Assembly: GCA_036346275.1 (NCBI GenBank)
Contig: CM070717.1
Span: forward strand, 5,267,178-5,331,177
DNA length: 64,000 nucleotides
Origin: Otatea glauca
Lineage: Eukaryota > Streptophyta > Magnoliopsida > Poales > Poaceae
Direction of reading: 5' to 3'
Below are positions 32,942 through 43,439 of the stretch, piece after piece. Every line of letters starts with the position of its first letter. Within the stretch, counting starts at the first letter, position 1. The notes under the pieces are model-generated. The model searched no databases, was not told the DNA's origin, and was given only the letters and a program-made list of their open reading frames with translations. The position numbers and the translations under genes were made by a program.

Positions 32942-35900
32942 TGAGGAGCAATTCAAAGGCTCCTCAAAAGTCTATGCCAGTACATTAATCATGAAAATGC
33001 TCACTTCCAAGTATGAGGGACAGGGCAGTGTCAGGGAGCATATCATGATGATGACCGATATGGCTTCCAAGCTTAAAGGAATGGACATGGCTATTTCAGA
33101 AGGCTTTTTGGTTCATTTCATAATGACTTCTTTACCTTATGAGTTTGGTCCTTTTAAGATCAATTACAATACTCAAAAGGAGAAGTGGACCATGAGCGAA
33201 TTAATTGCCATGTGCGTTCAAGAGGAGGAAAGACTGAAGGCCGATAAGAAGGACGTTGTCCACCTTGTTAGCAATAAGAAGAGAAAATTCCAGGGAGACC
33301 ATAAGTCCAAGAAGAAACTCAATTTCCCTCCCAAAACTGAGTCAAATAAGGTGGAGCATAAAGGAAAAGCTCCTGCAACACCCTCTTCATCCAACAGTGT
33401 CGTTTGTCGCTTCTGCAAGAAAGATGGGCATATTCAGAAAAATTGCCCAGGATTTCTGAAGTGGCTCACGAAGAAGGGTAATGATGAAATCACCTTTATT
33501 GAGGAATCTCTTTATGCTGATTTTTCTCCTAATTCTTGGTGGATTGACTCAGGTGCCTCTATACATGTTTCAAATTCTTTACAAGGATTCCTTTCAGTGA
33601 AGACGCTAAGAAAGGGGGAACGAAGCCTTAGAGTCGCTAATGGGGAGGAGGCTGAAGTTGAAGCCATTGGGACCTTACCATTAGTATTAGAAAATGGCTT
33701 TGTACTTCATCTAAATAATGTTCTTTATGTTCCTAGTTTGAGAAGGAACCTTATTTCAGTTTCTTTATTAGATGATGAAGGTTTTCTTTCTAAGTTTGGG
33801 AACGGCCAATGCATAATAAAGTTTAAATCTAATGATGTTGGTCTTGCTATCAAACGAGACAAGCTTTATGTTCTTTCCCTTAAAGAATCGCCTGTGTTAA
33901 TGAATGTATGTAATGGCACAACTAAGCGTAAAAGAATTGATGATGAGACTTCATCGAAATTGTGGCAATGTCGGTTAGGCCACATTTCGAAGGGGAGAAT
34001 GGAACGTCTCATTAAGGAAAAGATACTCCACCCGCTTCATTTCTCAGACTCAGACTCCTGCATTGATTGCATTAAGGGTAAATACGTAAAACAAATTAAG
34101 AAAGGGGCTACCCGAAGCACAGGGATATTAGAATTAATCCACACTGATATTTGTGGACCTTTTCCTGTGACATCAGTGGATGGTTTTGATTCTTTCATTA
34201 CATTCACTGATGATTATTCCCGTTATGGTTATATTTTCCCCATTCGTGATCGATCTGAATCACTCGATAAATTTAAAATATTTAAGGCTGAAACAGAAAA
34301 TCAGCACAATCTAAAGATTAAAGTGGTGCGATCAGATCGAGGAGGAGAATATTATGGTAGACATGCTCCTTATGGACAAATTCCTGGTCCCTTTGCTAAA
34401 TATCTTCAAGAAAATGGCATAGTAGCTCAATACTCAACTCCTGGTGAACCTCAGCAAAATGGTATAGCTGAAAGAAGAAATCGCACACTTATGGATATGG
34501 TGCGAAGCTTGCTCAGCTATTCCAGTTTACTAGTAACCTTATTGATGGAAGCATTAAAAACAGCTGCCCACATACTTAATCGGGTTCCTAGCAAATCAGT
34601 CCCTAAGACACCTTATGAAACTGGGTCGCGAAAACCGAGCTTAAAATACTTACGAGTGTGGGGCTGTCCTCAAGCTAAAGTCTTTAACCCACATATTGGG
34701 AAATTAGACTCTAAAACAGTGAGCTGCCATTTTATCGGATACCCTGATAGATCTAAGGGATACCGATTTTACTGCCCAGATCATCATACTAAATTTGTAG
34801 AAACTAGACATGCTGTGTTTATGGAGAATGGTCAAATCAGTGGGAGCTCAAAGGCCAGAAATATAGATCTCGAGGAGATTCGGACTTATGTTCCATCACC
34901 GATAATCCAAGAGACTTTTATTAATGTGCCGCAAATAATGACACCTCTAAATGATAACCCTGGTGTTGTAACCCCAGCTAATGATTCTGGGATTAGTAAT
35001 ATTGCTCCTGATGATGAACCTACATCAGCAATTAATGAAGAACTTCAACAACCGTCTGTGATACCTGATGAAACCTTAAGAAGATCACAGCGGGTTAGAA
35101 GATCAGCCATTCCAAGTGACTATGTCGTGTACATGAATGAAGATGTTAACGATATAGGGAAGGTGGATGATCCCATCTCATTTAAAGAAGCCATAAGTAA
35201 TAAGGATTCAGACAAATGGCTAGAGGCCATGGAGGATGAATTGAAATCTATGAGTATTAATGATGTCTGGGATTTAGTAGACATACTTGATGGAGTCAAA
35301 GTAATAGGCTGTAAGTGGGTCTATAAAACTAAGCATGACTCGAAGGAAAACGTTGAAAGATTCAAAGCTAGGCTTGTAGCTAAAGGTTTTACACAGAGAG
35401 AGGGGATTGACTATGTTGATACCTTCTCTCCTGTGTCTAAGAAAGACTCATTAAGAATTGTCATGGCACTTGTCGCTCATTATGATTTGGAGCTACATCA
35501 GATGGATGTAAAAACTGCATTCCTTAACGGTGACTTGCATGAAAAAGTATACATGGCTCAACCGGAAGGTTTTGTCGTGGAAGGCAAGGAACAAATGGAA
35601 TGTTACCTTAAGAAATCCATCTATGGACTAAAACAAGCGTCCAGACAGTGGTACTTTAAGTTTGATGAAGTAATAAGGAAATTTGGCTTTAAAGAAAATG
35701 AGGTGGATAATTGTATCTACATTAAGACTAAAGAGAGCAAATTCATTATTTTAGTGCTCTATGTGGATGATATCTTATTGGCTAGCAGCGATAAGAATAT
35801 GCTGTATGAAACCAAGAGATTTCTATCCTCTAATTTTGACATGAAGGATCTTGGTGATGCTTCTTATGTTCTGGGCATAGAAATACACCGAAACAGGTCC

Positions 35901-36449
35901 AAAGGTGTATTAGGCTTATCACAAAGGTCATACATTGACAAAGTGCTTAAGAGATATAATATGCATAACTGTTCTGCTACGCCTGCACCAATTGTTAAGG
36001 GCGATAAGTTTGGTTTATTCCAAAGTCCAAGGAATCAATTAGAAATTGATCAAATGAAGTCGATTCCTTACGCTTTAGCTGTCGGAAGCATTATGTATGC
36101 TCAAGTATGTACTCGCCCTGACTTAGCATTCGTAATCGGGATGTTTGGCAGATATCAATCTAATCCAGGTTTGGACCACTGGAGAGCTGTTAAGAAAGTC
36201 TTGCGTTATTTGCAGGGCACTAAGAACTACATGCTCACATATAAGAAGTCTGATGACCTTGAGGTTATGGGTTATTCAGACGCTGACTACGCAGGATGTG
36301 TTGACTCTAAGAAATCCACGTCAGGTTATGTCTTCACTCTTGCGGGAGGAGCCATTTCGTGGAAAAGCTCCAAACAAACCCTTACGGCATCTTCAACGAT
36401 GCAAGCTGAGTTTGTGGCATGTTATGAGGCTACAGGACAAGTTGTATAG
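32942..36449 (+). pseudogene. Copia G gag-pol main frame
   Basis: One open frame (about 1170 codons) holds the gag C-part, a zinc knuckle CRFCKKDGHIQKNC (33400), protease WWIDSGASIHVS (33535), the pre-integrase box LWQCRLGHIS (33960), and integrase with HTDICGP (34140), VVRSDRGGEY (34325) and PQQNGIAERRN (34450) for the three acidic residues. RT follows with KWVYKTKHD (35315) and YVDDILLAS (35760), then RNase H with GYSDADYAG (36270). The frame stops at 36447 (TAG where a Trp codon is expected) inside RNase H. All catalytic motifs are present. Only the frameshift at 32938 and this stop stand against function. Confidence 0.93.
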
Positions 36450-36740
36450 ATTAAGAATTTTATTTCCGGACTAATGGTGGTTGACAGCATATCAAAACCA
36501 CTTACGATATTCTGCGATAATTTAGCCGCAGTTTTCTATTCGAGTAACAACAAGTCAAGTGGTGCTGCCAAACATATTGACATTAAGTATCATGTTGTGA
36601 AAGATAGAATCCAGGATCAAACTATTAATGTTAAGCATATAAGCACTAAGTCTATGCTTGCGGATCCGCTCACTAAAGGCTTACCACCCAATATCTTTCG
36701 AGAATATGTTGTTAGCATGGGTTTATTGGAAAGCCTATGA
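36450..36740 (+). pseudogene. Copia G RNase H C-terminus after the stop
   Basis: In the same frame as the main polyprotein, directly after the TAG at 36447-36449. It contains IFCDNLAAVFYSSNN, the last RNase H acidic motif, and KHIDIKYHVVKDRI and STKSMLADPLTKGLP, the usual copia end. Readthrough of a single codon would complete the protein. Confidence 0.9.
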
Positions 36741-36967
36741 TTCTGAATTAATTATGATAAGAATTCAGAATCTGATCCTGGAAAATCAGGACCATAAGAA
36801 AATAAACCGACTCTCGTTAAGTTTAAGTGGCTATCCTATCGAGATGGAATAGTATACTATAGATGATGGGGTTTCAGTGGCATTAATTGACTGCTGTAAA
36901 CGCATTATCTTGGTGTGCTGTTTTGTTAAGTGTGGACTTATGTTAGCCTTACGATTAAGTGGGAGAA

Positions 36968-37402
36968 TGTTGGAATTAATCTTGGGCTAACCACCCAACT
37001 AACAAATTCCGAAAATTAGGGGATGAGATCCCATCTCTTGCGCTTTGATTGGGGGCGCAACCGGGAGATGGTTGTGATCCCAGGTCGTGCGGTGCGCATA
37101 TAAAAAGGGAGGAGAGGCTAGCTTTTGTAATCATCTCTAAGGAAACGCAAAAGACTAAATCTCCTGACATTCCTATTGAACTAAGAATCGATCCTTAGCG
37201 CGCACCGGATCGGCTTGAAGATCTACCGACGGCTTCTTCCTTCTACGTCACCGTCAGCGATCGCTGCTTCCACCTCTCTATCACCGCCGATCCATTTCTA
37301 ATGGCTTCACCGAACGTATATCTTCTTCCGCATTTTGGTGTTTAAGTATTGGCTATTGATTAATGTTGATTAATGGTTTAAGACACTAAGTTTATGCTAA
37401 CA
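36968..37402 (+). repeat. 3' LTR of copia G
   Basis: Begins TGTTGGAATT after GTGGGAGAA and ends GCTAACA. TATA at 37097-37106. Differs from the 5' LTR by scattered transitions, a 4-base and a 1-base gap. Confidence 0.93.
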
Positions 37403-37407
37403 CTCAC

Positions 37408-37536
37408 CGAACGCGACCGCCGCATCTTTCCTGTTGTTCCATTTCAGTGGCAAAGATGGTGACAACAGAGTTGATGTTGCTGTCACGTACGTCTTGCTGG
37501 CTGGGGGACGACATCGTTGTTGAGCGCGCTAGGGTA
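37408..37536 (+). pseudogene. DUF4220 gene, block 3
   Basis: One frame gives FHFSGKDGDNRVDVAVTYVL, the conserved stretch after the G insertion site. A short deletion or shift then leads into TTSLLSALG at 37510-37534. The next base begins element H. After H, at 39188, the sequence continues WTYAFLCATRWSWL, which fits the family directly. Confidence 0.8.
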
Positions 37537-37762
37537 TGTTGGAACAGAACGTCAAAATATTTTGGGACAATTTCCTCTTTATTACTTCTCGCTCTATCCT
37601 CTTATAAAACTCAAGTCTACTCCTATATTTATACCCAAAACTACATTCCTATTTAACGGAATAGGATTCTACTTCCTTGTTTTAATCGGACTCCTCATCC
37701 TAAACTTTCTTAATACAAACTTTCCAAACTAAAACTTTCCTATTACAAGATTATTTCTATCA
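37537..37762 (-). repeat. 3' LTR of element H
   Basis: TGTTGGAACAGAACG to TTTCTATCA on the plus strand; the reverse complement matches the LTRs of element F along the whole length. Confidence 0.88.
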
Positions 37763-37777
37763 ATCATCCCCTTAATC

Positions 37778-38792
37778 TTGTAACGCAACTCTAACTCATT
37801 GAGACAATCGATCTCAATCGCGATTTGCCCAACTCATACTCAACACATGATGGAGAACACATCTTCTTAACAACCCAAACTCATCTTCGACGGACTTTAC
37901 TCTGGTAGATGACTATGGACGGCGAACGCATCTACTCAACGTCTCGGACACATCTCCCACGAGCTCAACTTATGACAGAGAATACATCTCCTAAAGTCTC
38001 GAACTCGACTCACGATGAACTAGACTTAGCTTGTTGGGTGGACTCGTCGGGCCGTAGAACCCCTCGGTGCCGACGATCAGCAATGCCTACCCTTTGTTAA
38101 TAGATTTCTCGTACACCGCTATCCTCTCAATCCGTTTGATCGCTCGCTGGATGAAGACAAACTCCTCCCTTTACTTGACATCCTTTCCGACACACGGAAA
38201 CATCTCTCCGTTGCTTCTTCGCCTCTGCGACGGCGGTGATTCCGGCGGCCTGATCAGCCAACGGGCTGTTCTGCACGTGACTTGCGTTGCCGCTGCCGAG
38301 CCGGCCCGATGCCATGCTCCGTGCCACCGCGCCACGCAGGCGCCGCCCACGCCTTCACACGCCTGATGCACCAAGTCCGGTCACACGCCCTGCCGCCTGT
38401 CAGCCAGTGCGATGCATGCCTTCACTCCTTGGCCCCGTCGAGCTGGCGCAAATTCGCTGTGTTGCGTGCGCTGCACAAGTTGTGTCGACCCGCCGTATCC
38501 ACTGGGTGCCGCTGCGCCTGCGCCCGCCGTGCTCTCCGGCCTGCAGCCAAGCCGGCGCAAGCGCCTAACGACGCGCTCCCCTGCACCACCCTCGTCGGCT
38601 TGCGCACCAGCCGCCCGCCGCCCGACCAGTCGTGCCTGTGCCCGAAGCCCCGAAGTCGCCACTACTGGGCCAACGATCGCCGCTCGCTCGGTCGCCTTGC
38701 CTCCGCGATGGTCGCTGCGCCTCTTCTTGCTCACATGCATATATGCACGATGATCAGGAGCGATCTCCTCAAGAGTACATGCATGCACTAAA
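37778..38792 (-). other. Interior of element H, unrecognised part
   Basis: 37778-38100 is mixed and 38170-38720 is GC-rich, with open frames on both strands but no protein family I recognise. It may be further captured genomic sequence, including intron sequence next to the xylosidase fragment. Confidence 0.35.
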
Positions 38793-38932
38793 TTAACTAA
38801 GGAGCATCAACACATATGGCTTCGCTCCGTTGATGCGGTCGTAGGAGCACATGACGCAGCTCGCGTCGCCGTCCCTGACGCACATCTCGAACGGCCACAC
38901 GAACGTCTCGATCATGTCGCGCTCCTCGGGTG
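38793..38932 (-). pseudogene. Beta-D-xylosidase (GH3) gene fragment captured in element H
   Basis: One minus-strand frame reads PEERDMIETF, FEMCVRDGD and VMCSYDRING, then leaves the family and stops at 38793. These words are conserved in plant beta-D-xylosidases/alpha-L-arabinofuranosidases of glycoside hydrolase family 3, cell-wall enzymes of 750-800 residues. Only about 34 residues are present, without start, signal peptide or catalytic Asp. The family match ends right after the Asn-Gly, perhaps at an exon border. It lies 50 bp inside the PBS of element H, so it was taken up by the element. Confidence 0.75.
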
Positions 38933-38993
38933 CCTGGTCTCCTTCTCCTGAAGGCAGCGGATTGATCCGAAACCTTTAAGCTCTGATACCAAT

Positions 38994-39187
38994 TGTTGGA
39001 ACAGAATGTCAAAATATTTTAGGACAATTTTCTTTTTATTACTTCTCGTTCTGTCCTCTTACAAAACTCAAGTCTACCCCTATATTTATACCCAAAACTA
39101 CAGCCCTATTTAATTGAATAGGATTCTACTTCCTTGTTTTAATCGGACTCCTCATCCTAAACTTCCTTAATACAAACTTTCCAAACT
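38994..39187 (-). repeat. 5' LTR of element H, truncated
   Basis: Matches 37537-37762 up to TTCCAAACT and then joins host sequence. The missing part would end CTTCTAACA followed by the target copy. Confidence 0.88.
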
Positions 39188-40288
39188 CTGGACATATGCC
39201 TTCTTGTGTGCCACGCGATGGAGCTGGCTCCGGTACTCAGCTCTGTGCACAGGAAGGTGGGATCGGCCTCGTCGAATTCTCAAGACGTTCTCGAGGAGAC
39301 GGGGTGGTCGGGCAAGGAGGTGGTCAGGTAAAATGGGGCAGTACAACATGTTGCACCTGTGCAGTCGTCGCGAGAGAGCCTGCAGTCCTCTGCTAGGCAG
39401 ATTGGCCAAGATTCTGGGCTTCAAGGAGTGGTGGAACAGGAAGCATTACTCGGGGACTGTTGAGATTTCAGACGAGCTGAAGCAGCTGCTGTTCAAGAAG
39501 ATGAAGTGAACACACAGGGCGTGCGCAGGAAGACCTGGGGTCAAGAGCCTCTAGAGGCGAATGGTTGGGATTTGTACGAGTATTTCATCAAACGCAACTT
39601 GCTTGGCGTTGAGCTCCACGAGGGCATCATTATCTGGCACATCGGCACCGATGTTTTCCTTGCTAAAATCAGGGGAGCCATGGCCGCTGACGCAGAGCAA
39701 CTGGTGAACACTATCAGGACGCTGTCCAACTACATGATGTTCCTCCTGGTGGATCGCCCCTACATGCTACCAGGTCTTGCTCAGAGCAGGCTGTACCATC
39801 GAACCTGCGAAAATCTGGTTGACATATGGAAACGGAATAAGGTTGAGAGCCCTAGCCCCAGTCGTCCAAACAGGAGTATCTGTAGTATGCTCAAGGAATT
39901 ATTCCGCCTGCGTGATGACCCCAGTTTTTCCGGACCGATGCAAAGAGATGAGCTTGCCATCATGGTATACCAGTATCCGTGCCTAACCTACAGCCCCGAC
40001 GTTCCCCGCCTCTATTATGCTAATAAAGTTGCTGAAAAGCTACTCGCTGAAGAAAGTGAGAAAGACAGCACGGACGTGTTGAAACTGCTCCGCGATGTGT
40101 GGACAGATTTTTTAGTCCACACTGCCAATCGATGCAGCAGGGAGTCCCATGCCAAGAAGCTCAGCAGTGGCGGTGAGCTGACAACCGTCTTGTGGCTTAT
40201 GTTAGACTACCTTCACCAATATTACCAAAGTAAATCAGAGGAGGAGGAGGAGGAGGAGGCGCAAGATAACGCACCAGCGGAGGCTTGA
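39188..40288 (+). pseudogene. DUF4220/DUF594 gene, block 4 (C-terminal part)
   Basis: 39188-39509 gives WTYAFLCATRWSWL through GFKEWWNRKHYSGTVEI and ELKQLLFKKM in one frame. At 39506 a frameshift leads to a 260-codon frame ending at 40288. That frame has WGQEPLEANGWDLYEYF, EGIIIWHIGTDVFL, SNYMMFLLVDRPYMLPG and the DUF594 signature (VHTANRCSRESHAKKLSSGGELTTVLWL), then an acidic run of seven Glu before the stop. The long frame is well preserved and could still be transcribed, but it lacks the N-terminal membrane part. Confidence 0.85.
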
Positions 40289-41026
40289 ATTATGCAGGGA
40301 CATAACGATTATTGTATCCCCATTAATTAGTACTAGTTCGATGCCCGTGCGTTGCTACGAAAAATAAAATTGGTAACGAAACATAAAGGTCAAGCAATAA
40401 AAGAAAATTGTTCTACAAGATCAAACATCTATTTCTTTCGATTACACAAGTTTTAATGGTTTCTCCTCCGGCATGAATTAAAACCAAATATATTGTACAT
40501 AGTACATAAGGCATTTATGATATTAGAACATATTTAGAAATAATATTCTATTCTTGGTATACATCCTAGAAGATCTGAAAATAAACAGTTATATTGCAAC
40601 ATGACTTAGATAACATTTTGATCAAAACCTTGTCTATGATGTAAAGAGTTCAAGCATCTCTTTTTTTTCAATCCATAAGCAACCTCAACTTGTACATTCT
40701 TATTCATGTGAGATTCAAAATAGACATAAGTAGTATTACAACATTAAAATGAGAGTTCACCTGTATAGGCTTTACAGATCCAGAAGAAGAAAAACCACGC
40801 CTAGAAATAGTGATCATTGTTTATAGTTCACACTTTCATGTTTGTGCAGCTTAAAAAAAATCATAGAACAGAAGCACAACTCCAGTTTTTTTTACTTGTA
40901 TATACTGTTGTCATTTTGTGTGTACTTCGATTTGGCGGCCAATATAGTAATTTACCTCACACAACTTGGTTAGAATTTCCAAACTGCATCGATTAATCAA
41001 GAATCGTGATTAACAAAAAAACATTA

Positions 41027-42840
41027 TCTATACCCCTTTATAATGCACCTAAGCAATTTTTCCTATGTCCACCCTAAATAATGCACCTCATTAGAGATGG
41101 CCCAATGTTCGTGCACCCAGCAAAATGTCCCCAGAAACTTGCATTCATCAAAATGAACGTCTCAGATCTTTCCTCAGTTTTACTCACCCACATCCGATGG
41201 CCATTATTTAGTGTGTCTAATCATCCGTGTGGTCCATAACAGACCTCCCCCACCTATATATTTGGAAGGAGAGCGAATCAAACAAGGAAATAAATAAGGA
41301 GGATCCGCATGCAAGGAAACCAGACTTGAATTTTTTTCGCCAAAATCAGACGTACTACATATTTGTAAGGAGGATGAATCAAACAAGGAAATAAACAGGG
41401 AGGATCCGCATGCAAGGAAACAAGAATTGAATTTTTATTGTCCGGCATTGTGATTGTATTTTTTCCGAATATGACCCTTCTCGAGACTTTTTTACGGATC
41501 TAACCCTATAGAGCCTAATTTCAAATACGAGAGCGCTGAATTTTTGTTTTCATTTTTATCTAAGGAACCAACGGTCTATGAGTGTCTTGCTTAATTTTTT
41601 TAAATTTTTTCTCGCGGAACTAGCGGCCATGAGCACTTATTAATTTTTATCTTTTTTCCTTACAGATCCAGTGATCGACGAGCGCAGCTTTATTTTTCCA
41701 TATTTTTCAAATCATCCTCGTGGCCCACAATGACCTTCCTCACCTCCAAATCAACAAGGAAAAGGAAACAAACGTCCCGGAATCAAGAAAAGGAAACAAA
41801 CGTCTGAAAAGAAAAGGACCATACATTACGTCTTTGGGAAAAGGAAATCGGAGATGGGGCGCGCCCGGGAGAACGCAGTCCGCAATGGCTCCACGGTCGC
41901 CATCGGTAGCTTTGCCGACGCAATGAGTTCTTTGGTCACGACCTTGCGTGACATGCATACCTCGCAAATTTATAATTTAAATTTTTTGAAAATAATTTTA
42001 TTAAGTACAAAATAATCGAAAGTTTTTTGAGAATTTTTCTAGAATTTTTAACCTAATGTGCTATCTTTTCAAAAATCCTTCTATATTTAAAAAATGAAGG
42101 CAACTCACCGTAGCTTCTTCTAGTCAGCAGTCCAGACTGAGAAGCTTCTTCTCTTCCTCCTCCATTAAAGCAAGAAAGAAGCTGCAAAACTCCATCAATC
42201 CCGCACCAAATCTCCTCTTTCCATCTATGGTGTTAATTCTCCAAATTTCGTGCTCTATTGCCAAAATTTCCTGCCAATCTGATTTGATCCCAAATTATGG
42301 TTCCCATAAATATGCTTGTTTCGGGGCTATAAAAGCCGACGAGCTCTCCTCCACCCCATCACATTGCGTAAATCCCCAAGTGCTCCCTCTTGTAAAGATC
42401 GCCGGATTTTGGAGGTAACCCAAGCCATCACCGTCATCTTTCCCGACGAAATTCACCGCAACCATGACTCCTCCCCCGCAGGCATCGGTGCCGGCGATCT
42501 CACCGCACCAGTGCCGACCCACTGCGACCGGCCGGCCACCCCTGGCCTTCCCTCCTCCTTACGCTGGCCAAGCCCAGAGAGCACGCTGTGCTCTCTGTGG
42601 AAGCTACAAAAAAAAATCTAAAATCAGAAAATTCTTTTTTCTTTCTCTTTATTGATTTAAAATCTTTTGGAAGCCCGTTTTCGCCCATTCGACCTCCATT
42701 TAGTTCCGTTTTTCTTTCTAAATTCATTTAAAATTCTAAATTTCTCTTTTATTATTAAGTGTTGTATTCATACTTATCTTCTTATTTAATTGATAAGCGG
42801 GTATACTGCCGTCGTAGCGTTAGCACAGGCACTATACTAG
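41027..42840 (+). mobile_element. Non-autonomous Helitron, 1.8 kb
   Basis: The 5' end TCTATACCCCTTTATAATG follows an A (41026). The 3' end GGCACTATACTAG precedes a T (42841). TC start, CTAG end and A/T target without duplication are the rules for Helitrons. The first part is shared with the short copies at 44951-45312 and 48129-48489, whose termini are the same. The interior includes a direct repeat (41265-41440) and a GC-rich, promoter-like segment (GGCTATAAAAGCC at 42327, then coding-like sequence to 42605) that may be captured host or LTR sequence. No Rep/helicase was found. Confidence 0.65.
41265..41440 (+). repeat. Direct repeat inside Helitron
   Basis: 'gaatcaaacaaggaaataaa' followed by 'ggaggatccgcatgcaagg' and 'ttgaattttt' occurs twice, about 106 bases apart, with few differences. 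It lies in the segment absent from the two short copies. Confidence 0.7.
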
Positions 42841-43439
42841 TATATATCGTAGAAGTAGAACATGTAGAGACAATCGTCTATCTAATAAAGTAAAGAAGCC
42901 ACCATGTGCACAAGTTAGAAACTGTATTATTAAAAAAATCGGTTTCCAATTTACACGCATGCCTTCCATATGCACATAAGTAAAGCCATATATCGTAGCG
43001 CATTCTATGTATCTATAAATGAACGTGTAGATTTCTTTCTTAACAAATACGAGTCTTTACAAATTCCAATACATAAATCGAAAGAATGAAGAAACATTTG
43101 AAGGAAAGTAAAGAGAAACAGATCTCATCCAGCCAAAAACAAGTTCTCATTGGGTTTTGTGTAACCGTAGGAGCGAATCCTGCTTGCCCATGTGTAACAG
43201 AAAAGGTATTAGTATCTTCATTTCCAAATATACAACAATGTGGATGGTAAAAGAATTGCAAACCTTTACATATTTCACACAGATCGTAGCTATAGTACAC
43301 GGATACGTACTTGTTCATTCCAAATTAAGAGTTCATTCCAAATCGGTGGGGTGTGTTGTCGATGGGGTGGGGGTGTGGGGTAGGGGTAGGGGTGAAGAAC
43401 GGACCGCCGCCACCAACTGGTAATTAGAAGTAGTAGAGA

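Larger units (their letters stand above)
30737..37402 (+). mobile_element. Copia G, nearly intact
   Basis: LTRs of about 437 bp differ at roughly 16-20 sites. The target duplication CTCAC is perfect (30732-30736 and 37403-37407). The PBS is at 31178-31189 and the purine tract before 36968. The coding part has all copia domains in order, with only two obvious lesions: a one-base frameshift near 32938 and a stop at 36447. It sits inside the DUF4220 gene. Confidence 0.93.
37537..39187 (-). mobile_element. Element H: small LTR element with captured gene piece
   Basis: Minus-strand relative of element F. The 3' LTR is 37537-37762 and the 5' LTR 38994-39187, with the PBS at 38980-38991 (minus strand TGGTATCAGAGC) and the purine tract at 37763-37777. 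The right LTR lacks its last 30 or so bases and the matching target copy of GGGTA. The host gene resumes at CTGGACATATG, so a small deletion removed the edge. The interior differs from F apart from both ends and contains a beta-D-xylosidase fragment (38793-38932). Confidence 0.87.
28357..40288 (+). pseudogene. DUF4220/DUF594 gene broken by three LTR insertions
   Basis: Four blocks in order form one gene: 28357-28511, 30163-30736, 37408-37536 and 39188-40288, about 1.9 kb in all, against a usual family length near 700 codons. Block 1 has LAYLLADSTDIYALGHLSL and HLGG, typical of the DUF4220 start. Block 2 has two membrane segments and the MEMELSLMYDILYTKAAVIH motif. Block 3 has DGDNRVDVAVTYVLLAG. 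Block 4 has the DUF594 end (ANRCSRESHAKKLSSGGEL). The gaps are elements F, G and H. Independent lesions are a TAG at 28378, a frameshift near 28497 and a frameshift at 39506. The first 40 or so codons are missing and CACTA-like repeats stand in their place. DUF4220 proteins are membrane proteins of unknown function. Confidence 0.85.
40333..43439 (-). mobile_element. Helitron-like element, minus strand (ends inferred)
   Basis: The 3' end on the minus strand reads GCAACGCACGGGCATCGAACTAG followed by T, with CTAG and a GC-rich potential hairpin, the form of plant Helitron ends. The probable 5' end (minus TCTCTACTACTTCTAATTACC at 43439) resembles the 5' end of the Helitron at 62209-62535. The two ends are 3.1 kb apart and enclose another Helitron (41027-42840). 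No Rep/helicase gene was seen. That the two ends belong together is inferred. Confidence 0.4.
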
